Shown here: positions 1-10,869 of the stretch, piece after piece | Position numbering within the stretch: the stretch's first letter is position 1 | How the letters are laid out: the number at the start of each line of letters is the position of its first letter | Source: Cyclina sinensis | Lineage: Eukaryota; Mollusca; Bivalvia; Venerida; Veneridae | Direction: 5' to 3' | DNA: 64,000 bases | Assembly: GCA_012932295.1 (NCBI GenBank) | Contig: JAAONU010000002.1 | Location: forward strand, 19,623,770-19,687,769 | Program-made: the position numbers and the translations under genes | The notes under the pieces: model-generated | Told to the model about the DNA's origin: nothing | Databases searched by the model: none | The model's input: only the letters and a program-made list of their open reading frames with translations

Positions 1-200
1 AAGGTTGAAGACATAATTATCCAATGAAATAGAAAGCTGTGAGTCTGGTCTTGAATATGAACAATATTGTTTTATTCCCAACCCCTACTGTTGTTTTATA
101 TATAACTTGCTTGGTGACAAACATTCTGGTTTCAATAAATTCCCCCAAGCAGTTATGGAGATGAAGCTTGGACAAGATTTTAATACAGAGGTTAAAGCAA
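1..200 (+). mobile_element. Fragment of the 'TGACTAAGTGCC' repeat family (3' part of a core)
   Basis: It carries the core also seen at 18957-19955: a 'ggtgacaaacattc ... ttcaat.aaattc.cc.aagc.gtt..ggagatgaag..tggacaagatttta' path. It is the left-truncated end of an intronic repeat. Apparent ORFs on the other strand here only mirror this repeat and recur wherever it does. Confidence 0.55.
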
Positions 201-290
201 ACAAGACCTGTCCACAGACAGCACGCTCCACTTTTCTCAGTGCTGGATAATAAATTATAAGCCAAGTCAAACAAGACACCCAAGTGAAAA
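201..290 (+). mobile_element. Head of a family D element (GTGGAGC type)
   Basis: ACAAG start followed by the short hairpin CTGTCcacaGACAG and the block GCTCCACTTTT. That block is complementary to the 3' end AAAGTGGAGCTAA seen at 18944-18955. It is inserted into the repeat on its left. A reverse-oriented relative lies at 6558-6985. Confidence 0.5.
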
Positions 291-345
291 AAATATTTGA
301 GTGGGGGAGGGCATGTACCTAGTCATATAAGATGAAATAAATTAA

Positions 346-371
346 GGGGGGGGGGGGGGGGGGGGGGGGGG
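346..371 (+). repeat. 26-base G homopolymer in a G-rich patch
   Basis: An uninterrupted run of 26 G, followed by more G-rich sequence to about 400. It could form G-quadruplexes and is prone to length errors in assembly. Confidence 0.95.
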
Positions 372-444
372 CGGTAACATGGGGGGGAGGTAAGAAAGGG
401 GTCCTCATGCATTTGGGAGTCAAGTACCTATGTATTTAAAAAAA

Positions 445-1294
445 TCAAGAGGGCCAATGGCCCTAAAGCACTCACCTGGGTTCAAAGATGAAAGAATTTT
501 TTATGCATGTAATGCAATTTCATTGCTATAGCTCCAAAAACAAGAAGTAGGTCACTAGGTTAAAATATAGGTCATGAGACAACATTTTTGAAATCAGAAT
601 GAAAAGCTGTACACACAGTCCAAATTTCATTGCCGTAGCTTTAAAACAAAAAGTAGGTCAGCTGGTCAAACATATCGGTCATCCAATGACATTTTTGAAA
701 TCGAAACAAAAAAGTGTGCACATCGTCCAAATTCCATTGCCGTAGCTCCAAAAACAAAAAGTAGGTCAGTAGGTCAAAAATATAGGTCAAGCGATGACAT
801 TTTTGAAATCGAAACGAAAAAGTGTGCACATGGTCCAAATTTCATTGCTGTAGCTAAAAAACAAAAGAAGTAGGTCAGTAGGTCAAAATATATGTCATAC
901 AACATTTTTGAAATCTGAACAAAAAGCTGTACACACAGTCCAAATTTCATTGCCGTAGCTTTAAAACAAAAAAGTAGGTCAATAAGTCAAAAATATAGGT
1001 CATGCTATGATATTTTTGAAATCGGAACAAAAAACTGTACACATGGTCCAAATTTCAATGCCATAGCTCCAAAAAACAAAAAGTAGGTCAGTAGGTCAAA
1101 AATATAGGTCATGCGATGACATTTTTGAAATCGAAACAAAAAACTGTAAACATGGTCCAAATTTCACTGCTGTTGCTAAAAAAAAAAAGTAGGTCAGTAG
1201 GTCAAAAATATAGGTTAAGGAAAAATGTTTTTGAAATCATCTTGAAAAACTGTATTAATTGTCCAAATTTTATTGCCATAGCGAAAAACTTTAA
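445..1294 (+). mobile_element. Family A' element: GGGCCAATGGCCC head plus 108-bp core array (c3)
   Basis: Head palindrome GGGCCAATGGCCC, then CACTCACCTGGG, then about seven copies of a roughly 108-bp core. Each core has AGGTCAGTAGGTCA, 'aaaatataggtca', 'tttttgaaatcg' and 'gtccaaatttcattgc.(g/a)tagct'. No 3' hairpin follows; the array runs straight into the family A head at 1295. Confidence 0.8.
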
Positions 1295-2098
1295 ACAAGA
1301 GGGCCATGATGGCCCTGGATAGCTCACCTGAGTACTTTGGCTGTAGGTTTGCTGTAAAGCAGTATTTCATTTTTTAATTAAAAATATATAAGTGCCTACA
1401 AACCAAATATGTAAAATATCAGTCAATAAATAAAGGCTCTATGACAGAAAGTAGAAATATCTATTATAAGCTATGGTGACCTGGACCTTGACCCAGTGAC
1501 CTCAAACCCTACCCATGGGTAGAGGTCCATGCAAGGAACCTATATATTGAATATCAAAGATATTGGTCTATAAATGAAGCCTTTATGAGGTACAGTAGAT
1601 AAATCTTTTTTTAGCCTCCGTGACCTTTAACCTAATCTAATAATTTGAACAACCAAACAAGCTTTCTGACAAACTGCCAGGATATTTGGACTGAAACAGT
1701 AGCCTCTAGAGCCTGGACTGTAACAGTAGCCTCTAGAGCCTTAAAAAGATATTTCTATTTTTGGGCTCTGTGACCTAGACCTAGAAACCATCGAAATAAC
1801 CTTTCTGACATATTTCCAGAATATTTGGGCTGAAAATGTTACCTGTAGAGTGTAAACAAGGTTTTTCCAAATTTAAGCTCTGTGACCTAGTTTTTGACCC
1901 AAGATGACCCATATTCGAACTTGGGCTTGAAATCATCGATACAACCTCTCTGACATATTTCCAGGACATTTTGGGCTGAAAATGTTACCTCTAGAGTGTT
2001 AACAAGGTTTTTCCATATTCAGGCTGTGTTACCTAGTTTTAGACCCCAGATGACCCATATTCGAACTAGACCTAGAAGTAATCGAAACAACCTATCTG

Positions 2099-3400
2099 AC
2101 ATATTTCCAGGATATTTGGGCTGAAAATGTTACCTCTAGAGTGTTAACAAGGTTTTTCCATATACAGGCTGTGTGACCTAGTTTTTGACCCCACATGACC
2201 CATATTCCAACTTGAGCTAGAAATCATCTTTACAAGCTTTCTGACAGTTTTTCAGGAAATTTGGGCTAAAAATGTTACCTCTAAAGTGTTAACAAGGTTT
2301 TACCATATTTGGGCTGTGTGACCTAGTTTTTGACCCCACATGACCCATATACCAACTTGAGCTAGAAATCATCAAAACAACCTTTCTGACATATTTCCAG
2401 GATATTTGGGATGAAAATGTTACCTCTAGAGTGATAAAAAGGTTTTTCCATATTTGGTCTCAGTGACCCAGTTTTTGACCCGAGATGACCCATATTCGAA
2501 CGTGGGCTAGAAATCGTCCAAATAACCTTTCTAATGTATTACAAGGATATTTGGGCTGAAAATGTTACATCTAAAGTGTTAACAAGGTTTTTCCATAATT
2601 GGGCTCTGTGACCTAGTTTTTGACCCCACATGACCCGTATTCGAACTTGGGCTAGAAATCACCCAATTAACCTTTCTGACATATTACAAGGACATTTAGA
2701 CTGAAAATGTGACCTCTTAAGTGTTAAGAAGGTTTTTCCATATTTGGGCTCTGTGACCTTGTTTTTGACCCCAGATGACCCATATTCGAACTCGACCTAG
2801 AAGTCATCGAAACAACCTATCTGACATACTTCCAGGATATTTGGGCTGAAAATGTTACCTCTAGAGTGTTAACAAGGTTTTTCCATATACAGGCTGTGTG
2901 ACCTAGTTTTTGAACCCACATGACCCATATTCCAAATTGAGCTAGAAATCATCTTAACAAGCTTTCTGACAGTTTCTTCAGGAAATTTGGGCTAAAAATG
3001 TTACCTCTAAAGTGTTAACAAGGTTTTACCATATTTGGGCTGTGTGACCTAGTTTTTGACCCCACATGACCCATATTCCAACTTGAGCTAGAAATCATCA
3101 AAACAACCTTTCTGACATATTTCCAGGATATTTGGGCTGAAAATGTTACCTCTAGAGTGTTAACAAGGTTTTTCCATATACAGGCTGTGTGACCTAGTTT
3201 TTGAACCCACATGACCCATATTCCAAACTGAGCTAGAAATCATCTTAACAAGCTTTCTGACAGTTTTTCAGGAAATTTGGGCTAAAAATGTTACCTCTAG
3301 AGTGTTAACAAAGTTTTACCATATTTGGGCTGTGTGACCTAGTTTTTGACCCCACATGACCCATATTCAAACTTGAGCTAGAAATCATCAAAACAACCTT
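2099..3400 (+). repeat. Higher-order dimer (about 290 bp) inside the c2 array
   Basis: The variant 'ttccatatacaggctgtg' recurs near 2157, 2881 and 3172, spaced by about 724 and 291 bp, i.e. five and two 145-bp units. The units between these points are closer to each other at two-unit distance than to direct neighbours, which marks a dimeric higher-order repeat and block duplications. Confidence 0.6.
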
Positions 3401-5325
3401 TCTGACATATTTCCAGGATATTTGGGCTGAAAATGTTACCTCTAGAGTGATAAAAAGGTTTTTCCATATTTGGTCTCAGTAACCAAGTTTTTGACCCCAG
3501 ATGACCCATATTCGAACTTCATCCAGAAATCATCCAAATAACCTTTCTGACATATTATAAGGATATTTGGGATGAAAATGTTACCTCTAGAGTGTTAACA
3601 AGGTTTTTCAATATTTAGGCTCTGTGACCTAGTTTTTGACCCCAGATGACCCGTATTCAAACTTGGGCTAGAAATCATCCAAATAACCTTTCTGACATAT
3701 TACAAGGATATTTGGGCTGAAAATGTTACCTCTAGAGTGTTAACAAGGTTTTTCCATATTTGGGCTCTGTGACCTCGTTTTTGACCCCAGATGACCCATA
3801 TTCGAACTTGAGCTAGAAACCATGGAATCAACCTTTCTGACAAATTTCCAGGATAGCTGAAAATCTTACCTCTAGGGTGTTAACAATTGTTAACAATCAG
3901 TGGAAGATTTTTATAGTTTGGAAAATCAGAGACTTGAAATCAAAAGTGCCAAATGGGCGGCAAAATGGTACTTTCCTTCAGGCAAATGAGTGCCCAAAAA
4001 ATTAAAACTGATATTATTTGCTCAAATCACGTTCAATATGAAGAACTTTAAATTCCCAGTATGTTTGTAGTAAAATGCGAGCTTGAACGTAAATATTTGA
4101 ATGTTCTTTAACAAAAAGTAAAACGTGAACGAAATCACCCAGTTATTTTTAAATAGATCACGTGGCAAAAACAACCAATCGTCGTTTCTGTTGGGATGTT
4201 GTTGCCGTAGATAACGTGACAGGTACTTCAACCGTCCAATCATTCACTGCGAAATTTAGCGCGAAATCTAAATTTTCTATCTAGACCCACGTGGGTCAAG
4301 TTAGGAAAGCACCCGGTTTTTCATTTAAAAAGAGGAAAATCCTTGTTACTTGGACAGATCATTGTATTTATTTCGATCACATTTATAGTATATTCATAGA
4401 AGGAATGAGAAAGAAAGCATAAAACTTTTGCCTGTATATCCCTTTAAATTGTTTCTACCAAGTTTTCTGTTAATACATGAAAATTTTAATCCTGCATATA
4501 TAACAGTTAATTACTGCATACATACCAGGTATCTCGAGCTGCAGTCAGTGAGACTGGGAATTTTTTTAAGGGAGATTGGGGTAAAAATAAGGGAGATTTT
4601 TTAAATTGCATCGGAACAGATTGCTTTATTCATTTTATCATAGAAAACATTATAATTACCATTTTAAATCAAACAAAGTAACAACATATTCTCTTCTTTA
4701 TATTTAATTAACTGTTCAATACAAGAGATAACAGAAATACATCACTTTCAAGATTGTTTTCGTGTCATTATATGGAAGAGCATGTCTCTGAACAGACACA
4801 TTCTACGATGCTTACTTAGAATGTTTAGTATGTTTGTGAAGGGTCAAACTTAAAAACAATCACTTCTTTATCTTTCATCAAGTAACAAACACTTCCACCG
4901 CTTCGACACAGAGATTATCGAGAAAACCAATCAGTTTTATTAAATAAATAGATAATTGCATTCTAATCTGTGTCTGAACTTAATCCGTTGCCCCAGGGAA
5001 GATTTGAAACAGACGAAATACACAACATGTCACCGCCATTCCTAATCGGCGATCCTTGGACCATCTGAGATACTGAACATTCGATGTTTAAATTTTTTCT
5101 AGAAAATTGAAAAAAATACGTAAGTTTTTAAGGTCTTTCCGTGAGGCCGTTAGAAGGGTTGAAAAAAATACGCCAGTTTTTGCCTCACAGCATGAGGGAA
5201 GGCATGTATGTTACTGTGACTGTATGAACGATAATGATAAAAATATACCGTCTTCATGACATTTCTTTAGTATATAAGAATACTCGGTATAACATATAAT
5301 TGTTGTATTTTTCTTATACATCCAG

Positions 5326-5384
5326 ATACTATCAATGATTGAGGGTGTAAGCATAAAAGACGAAGTGAAAAAGATAATGGAAAG
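5326..5384 (+). CDS. Candidate exon e1, unrecognised gene
   Basis: A 59-bp block between a good acceptor (pyrimidine tract then CATCCAG at 5325) and a GTAAAT donor (5385). The open frame reads ILSMIEGVSIKDEVKKIME and leaves two bases (AG). Codon use looks like coding sequence, but there is no homology I can name. The phase fits e2 at 5727. It may be an exon of a small gene nested antisense in the THSD7 intron, or a captured fragment. Confidence 0.3.
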
Positions 5385-5726
5385 GTAAATAATTCGCTAA
5401 GCATTAGAACATATATAAGCACTAGGTTCATGCAAGCCTTGAAAAAAGTCTTGATTTTGGTAAATGGAACTTGAAATTTATTGTAAGTCCTTGAAAACCT
5501 CTAAAACAAAAAGAAAGAAATCTGTAGATGTGATGAAATTGCACATCTTTGAATGAAAATGAAACTGGATCTTTTTTCTTTATGCAAGCATCAATGTTCA
5601 CTTTCCAGTCTTAGGTTTTGTTACAATTTTCCTTTGGTTAGTCAAGTTCAATCAAAAGAAAATAGTATATTTAATTAGAGAACATTAAAATACATACCTT
5701 TGGGTTTTTTTTCATTCTATATTCAG

Positions 5727-5805
5727 ACTGATGACCAGCTTTAATATGAAAGGAGGAAGCAGACGATGGCTTTCAAATGGACCAGTGGTTATGGACTTGT
5801 AATAG
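5727..5805 (+). CDS. Candidate exon e2, unrecognised gene, ends in stops
   Basis: A 79-bp block after a strong acceptor (long T tract then ATTCAG) and before an AG|GTAAAG donor. Joined to e1 it reads R-LMTSFNMKGGSRRWLSNGPV, then VMDL, then TAA TAG right at the donor. Stops before a perfect donor argue for decay, for an alternative upstream donor, or for a wrong frame. No family was recognised with confidence. Confidence 0.25.
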
Positions 5806-6304
5806 GTAAAGAATTAAGTCTTATGAAATATTTTGAATTGTCAACTGTCAATATATTTCTCACATGCAAGGCAAATAATACTTTAGATCTATAGGGACTT
5901 TTCAAGAAAGAATCTAGCTGTTGTCTTCAGTGGTGGTGGCATTCTAGCCTTTGTCATTCATGATATTTAAAATGGGGGTCATAACTTTACTACTTACTAT
6001 AGATTTGAATCATGTTTGGACAAAAAAAGCTTTGCACAAGACTTTTAGACTGACTTGCATTAAGGGTTGTTACAGTAACAAGTATTCAGTTTGAAACTAG
6101 AAGTTAATCTATATGTGTAGTTATTTACTTGGTCATCTCTTTAAAATGGTTACCTTGTGACTTAAATGGGGATGCACCTCTTAAAAACTAGAAAGTCCTT
6201 GAAATTATGCCCCCTGAAATAACTGAATTTCACAAGTCTATGAAATTCATGTAGGTGTGTGTAGAATGTTTTCTTAAGACACAATGTATTATTTTTTCAG
6301 CTAG

Positions 6305-6427
6305 TTTTATGAAGACGATAATGATGCAACTGAGCAGTCAGCATTGGAAGCAGTTGCTGTTTGTCTGAAGTATGCTCCAGACAGGTGTGGTGGAGGGGGT
6401 AGACAAAAGAATCTTGCTTCTGTCTAA
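6305..6427 (+). CDS. Candidate exon e3 with an acidic start and KYAPDR-C-GGGGR motif
   Basis: After a strong T-tract acceptor (6280-6300, CAG at 6298-6300, or CTAG ending at 6304) an open frame of 40 codons runs to TAA. It starts FYEDDNDATEQSALEAVAVC, continues LKYAPDRCGGGGRQKNLASV. This looks like real protein sequence: charged, Ala/Leu-rich, then a basic Gly-rich tail. If the first CAG is the acceptor, the frame begins with an in-frame TAG. An internal GTGTGG after CCAGACAG could also act as a donor in phase with e4. I do not recognise the family. Confidence 0.35.
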   Translation, partial: FYEDDNDATEQSALEAVAVCLKYAPDRCGGGGRQKNLASV

Positions 6428-6557
6428 TTCTTTAGTGCTTGATGGAACATTATGGTGTGGTTGGAATAAGAATGACATATAGTTATATGTATACATGTAA
6501 TTCAGTATTATATCCATATATCTTTTTCATCTTTGTTCATGTACATGTATCTGTATA

Positions 6558-6985
6558 TTAGGCTCCACTTTATAAAGAAAAAAGTGTGATCATCTGAGTT
6601 GGTCAACATTTTGTTAAGGTCCATTTCTCAGATATCTTGGAATACTTGTTCACTATCAAAATGTGACACCATTACTTCAGGGCAGATAACCATCAAATTT
6701 ATTTTTGCAAAATTATGCCCCTTTTTCAACTTAAAATTTCTTGGTTAATCTTTTCTTGTTATTGTCAATTTCTCAAAAAGCGTCAAACTTGGATAGTTGA
6801 TCACCAGCAAGACCCTTACAAAGATAATTGGTACCCATGTCAATGGGATCAAAATTAGCCCCATCCCAGGAGTCACTTGATTTTGCTTTAGACTTGTGTA
6901 GGAAAAATCTAAAGGCAAAGCACTAAACCTATTATATTATCCAGCACTGAGAAAAGTGGAGCCTGCTCTCAAGGGACAGGTCTTG
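6558..6985 (-). mobile_element. Family D element in reverse orientation
   Basis: Begins TTAGGCTCCACTTT, the reverse complement of the AAAGTGGAGC(C)TAA end, and ends with the reversed head (ggacaggtcttg). The body matches the 18570-18955 copy read backwards ('ttaaggtccatttctcaga', 'agccccatcccaggagtcact'). It is the only clearly minus-oriented copy of these repeats in the window. Confidence 0.6.
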
Positions 6986-8091
6986 CTGATGTATATGTAT
7001 TGTATGTTTAGCAAATCATTTGATGTTGTGTAATACTGTAACCTTGACAATTGAATACAACAAGCCAAACATGTATTTAAGGCAGAAAGTTTGTATTTGT
7101 AGGAAGGTGCTAAACTTTTTTACAAGAATGAATCTCTGTCCTACCTGCTTCACTTCTCTGGAAAAAAAATATTGGTGTTTTTTGGTTCATTGAAGTAAGC
7201 TCTTTAACCAAGTCCTTCATAATAGGTAATTTGACTTGAGCTTGAGGTTTTTGTTTCAAGTTTATAATGAAGATCTAAAAACTGCATGACATTTGTGTCT
7301 GCATATGTAAATAGATTGGAAATCAGTTGCTTCACATGATAGACCTGATGACAGTTGAAACTTTCAATACAAGGGCAATATATTTGCACAACCATGCCAA
7401 TATACTATGAATAGTCACAGTATTAAGTATAAATATGTCAGTTGTATGCATGGTTCCCTGATACCATTAGTTGAACTGTTGGCTTTTGATTCATACAACA
7501 GTTTATTTTTTTTTTTTTAACATAAGTGTTTGTGGTAACTGAACAAATTGAGCTATTCATATCTTTTACGTTTTGACAGTTCACAAATTGTATGAGTTGG
7601 GTATGAGAAATATTCTTCAATGTTTTGTTGAAAATGTCAGTTTGTTCCCTGTCATTTCCTCTTTGTAGGTTTTATTATTTTCTATGATTAAAGATAATTG
7701 ATTTCTTAAAACATTTTTATAACTCCGAAAGGGGCTGCATAGGAATCGAGCAAGTCATCTGTAAAGACACATTCCATCCTGTCCTGTCCCAGTGAAGTGA
7801 TCTTGGTAACTTCTCAAGCTATTAGATATAAGCTGACTTGCATTGTGACAGAATAATGGCCAATTTTTGACTAAAATGTTCTAAGGACAAAGTGAAAATC
7901 GGAGGTATTTTTCAGCACTAGTGAAATGCTCGTTGATTTTGTTTTTATGTATTTTTTGTTTATTAAAGATTGTTGTGAAATTAATTTAACATGTTTCATT
8001 AAATGATGTTAATTTGACTCGAGTTTTCTTGCTTTTTTACCTATATAGCAATAAATCGTGAGATTAAAGACTCTTTGTCATAATCATACAG

Positions 8092-8167
8092 GCTGCAGGA
8101 AAAGAAATGCTTGTGTGGGAATGGAATAAGAGTCTTTTCTGATCTGAAGAAGTTGGATTCGTTATAA
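8092..8167 (+). CDS. Candidate terminal exon e4
   Basis: A 76-bp block after CATACAG with one lead base, then LQEKKCLCGNGIRVFSDLKK, LDSL and TAA. It is phase-compatible with a donor at CCAGACAG|GTGTGG in e3. It is short, so chance is a real possibility. It lies just before a repeat-like stretch. Confidence 0.25.
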
Positions 8168-8199
8168 GAAACAAATTGGCAATAACTGAAAATATATCT

Positions 8200-8453
8200 G
8201 ACAATCGTCTGCATATAATGGATAGATTAAGTTGGATTAAAGTCTATTAATGGTTGGAATGAGGTCAAAAAGGCTGTATGTACGTCGTATTATGGTTGGA
8301 AAATGGTTGGAGTTTGGTCGTAAAGTGACGTTGTGAGGACGTTGCATTCTGACGTCTATACGATTTGCAAAACCAACCAAAATCAAACGTTGATCTCATG
8401 TCGGGGTCCAACGTTTATACAACGTTGTGTAGACGTCAAATGTTTGCTGGGAA
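8200..8453. repeat. Dispersed-repeat end rich in ACGT, with terminal TGTTTGCTGGG
   Basis: Contains repeated 'ggttggaa(t/a)' and many GACGT/ACGTT words and finishes TGTTTGCTGGGAA. CCCAGCAAACA-type termini are common on small repeats in marine invertebrates (recalled). No matching left terminus was found, so the boundaries are soft. Confidence 0.35.
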
Positions 8454-8817
8454 GGTTTTTCCATATTTGGGCTGTATGACATAGTTTTTGACCCCAGATG
8501 ACCCATATTCAAACTTGAGCTAGAAACATGGAATCAACCTTTCTGACAAATTGCCAGGATATTTGGACTCACACAGTAGCCTCTAGAGCCTTAACAAGAT
8601 TTTTCTATTTTTAGGTCATGTGACCTAGTTTTTAACCCCAGATGACCCAAATTCGAACTTGTTTGAGTAATTACTGGGACAAACATCCTGACCAAGTTTG
8701 GTGACAATTGGAGCAAAAATGTCACCAGTAGAGTGTTAACGAACTAAGTGTGAACGGACGACAGACGACGGACATTCAACGATCCTAATAGCTCACCCTG
8801 AGCCAGCTCAGGTGAGC

Positions 8818-10771
8818 AAAAAATAAGAAAAAAAATTTTGGGCGGGGGGAGGGAGTGACCCCCAGGGGAGGGAGGACGACCCCTAGTGGTCACAGTGCAT
8901 ACTACCAAATATCTAAGCTCCAGGCCTTGCAGTTTGTGACAAGAAGAATTTTAAAGTTTTTTGCTATATAACTCTATGTAAAACATGTGACCCTTTGGGC
9001 GGGGCCAGTTTTGACCCGGGGGCCATGATTTGAACAATCTTGGTAGAGGTCTACTAGACAATGCTCAACACCAAATATCTAAGCTCCATGCCTTGATGTT
9101 TCTGACAAGAAGATTTTTAAAGAATTTACTATATAACTCTATGTAAAACATGTGACCCCTGGGGCGGAGCCAATTTTGACCCAGGGGCCATGATTTGAAC
9201 AATCTTGGTAGAGGTCTACTAGAAAATGCTCAACACCAAATTCCTAAGCTCCTAATTCCAAGTAAGCCCTGGGCGGGTCAGTTCTGACCCAAGGGTCATA
9301 ATTTGAACAATCATTGTAGAGGTCCACTAGATGATGCCTCATACCAAATATCTAAGCTCCTGGCCTTGCAGTCTCTGACACGAAGATTTTTAAAGAATTT
9401 ACTATATAACTCTATGTAAAACATGTGACCCCTGGGGCGGAGCCAATTTTGACCCAGGGCCATGATTTCAACAACCTTGGTAGAGGTCTACTAGACAATG
9501 CTCAACACCAAATTCCTAAGCTCCATGCCTTGCTGTTTCTGACAAGAAGATTTTTAAACTTTTTCCTATATAACTCTATGTAAATCAAGTGACCCCCAAG
9601 GCGGGGCCAGTTCTGACTCCAGGGTCATAATTTGAACAATCTTGGTAGAGGTCCACTAGATGATGCCTCATACCAAATATCTAAGCTCCAGGCCTTGCAG
9701 TTTCTGACAAGAAGATTTTTAAAGTTTTTTGCTATATAACTGTATCTAAAACATGTAACCCCTTGGGCGGGGCCAGCTTTGACCCAGGGGCCATGATTTG
9801 AACAATCTTGGTAGAGGTCTACTACACAATGCTCAACACCAAATATCTAAGCTCCATGCCTTGTAGTTTCTTACAAGATTTGTAAAGTTTTCCCTATATA
9901 ACTCTATGTAAATCAAGGAAGCCCTGGGCGAGGTCAGTTCTGACCCCAGGGTCATAATTTGAACAATCTTGGTAGAGGTCCACTAGATGATGCCTCATAC
10001 CAAATATCTAAGCTCCTGGCTTTGCAATTTCTGACAAGAAGATTTTTAAAGAATTTACTATATAACTCTTTGTAAAACATGTGACCCCTGAGGCGAAGCC
10101 AATTTTGACCCAGGGGCCATGATTTGAACAATCTTGGTAGAGGTCTACTAGACAATGCTCAACACCAAATATCTAAGCTCCATGCCTTGCAGTTTCTGAC
10201 AAGAAGATTTTTAAAGAATTTACTATATAACTCTATGTAAAACATGTGACCCCTGGGGCGGAGCCAATTTTGACCCAGGGGCCATGATTTGAACAATCTT
10301 GGTAGAGGTCTACTAGAAAATGCTCAACACCAAATATCTAAGCTCCATGCCTTGTAGTTTCTTACAAGAAGATTTGTAAAGTTTTCCCTATATAACTCTA
10401 TGTTAATCAAGTGACCCCCAGGGCAGGGCCAGTTCTAACCTCAGGGTCATAATTTGAACAATCTTGGTAGAGGTCCACTAGATGATGCCTCATACCAAAT
10501 ATCTAAGCTCCAGGCCTTGTGGTTTCAGACAAGATTTGCAAAGTTTTTCCTTTAAGTTGCCATAGCAACCAGAGTTCTGCATGGAATTGAATTCTTTGAA
10601 CAACTTTGGAAGAGCTTCATGCAAGGAACATCCCACACAAGTTTCATTGAATTTGGCCCAGTGGTTTCAGAGGATATGTCGTTTGAATGGAATTGTTGAC
10701 GCCTCACGACGCACACTGGACATTGCGGTATAACAAAAGCTCACTCTGGCACTTTGTGCCAGGCGAGCTAA
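8818..10771 (+). mobile_element. Family A tail with 165-bp core array (c1); head missing
   Basis: After an A-run and a G-rich patch (8836-8890), about ten cores of about 165 to 195 bp. Each has 'gtgaccc(c/t)(c/t)ggggcggggccattttgaccc', 'gatttgaacaatcttggtagag', 'gtc(c/t)actaga.aatgc', 'accaaatatctaagctc' and 'ctatataactctatgtaaa'. The tail 'ttgccatagcaaccagagttc' precedes a degenerate microsatellite and the hairpin CTGGCACtttGTGCCAG, ending GCGAGCTAA at 10771. Confidence 0.8.
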
Positions 10772-10869
10772 AAAATAAGGGAAAAAATTTGTTTATTAAA
10801 AAAAGTTTATTTCAAAGCTTAAGAAAGTCTTTTCTAATATAGGAGAAAAATTTTAATTTAATAATAAAA

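Larger units (their letters stand above)
3888..8453. other. 4.6-kb mostly non-repetitive segment inside the family A array
   Basis: Sequence unlike the arrays on both sides. It includes an AT-rich stretch, GC-containing patches near 4250 (GCGCGAAATC) and 5030-5060, exon-like pieces on the plus strand (5326-8167), one reverse-oriented family D repeat (6558-6985), and a right end related to the widespread 'TGTTTGCTGGG' repeats. No terminal inverted repeat or target duplication was found at its borders. It may be host sequence captured by the surrounding element, or a composite insertion. Confidence 0.55.
1295..8817 (+). mobile_element. Family A element with 145-bp core array (c2), split by a 4.6-kb segment
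   Basis: The head at 1295 (ACAAGAG, GGGCCATGATGGCCC, then GCTCACCTGAG) leads to a 145-bp tandem core from about 1780 to 3887. Core hallmarks are 'tgacctagtttttgacccc', 'gatgacccatattcgaactt', 'gctagaaatcat' and 'atgttacctctagagtg'. The array resumes at 8454 and finishes with 'gacgacagacgacgg' and the hairpin GCTCACCctGAGCcaGCTCaGGTGAGC (8791-8817). The last bases are GAGCAAA rather than the usual GAGCTAA. Reading across the inserted segment restores 'gtgttaacaa|ggtttttcc', the normal core path. Confidence 0.75.

Noticed and set aside
85..279. Minus-strand ORF with 'ERAVCGQV', which looks like a TSP1 CGQG motif
   Set aside because: It lies across two dispersed repeats (family D head and the TGACTAAG family) and lacks W..W and further cysteines.
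4250..5110. Possible promoter or CpG-rich start region for the candidate plus-strand exons
   Set aside because: Only scattered CG words and a short ATG frame (MSPPFLIGDPWTI then stop, near 5026); no clear first exon or donor could be tied to 5326.
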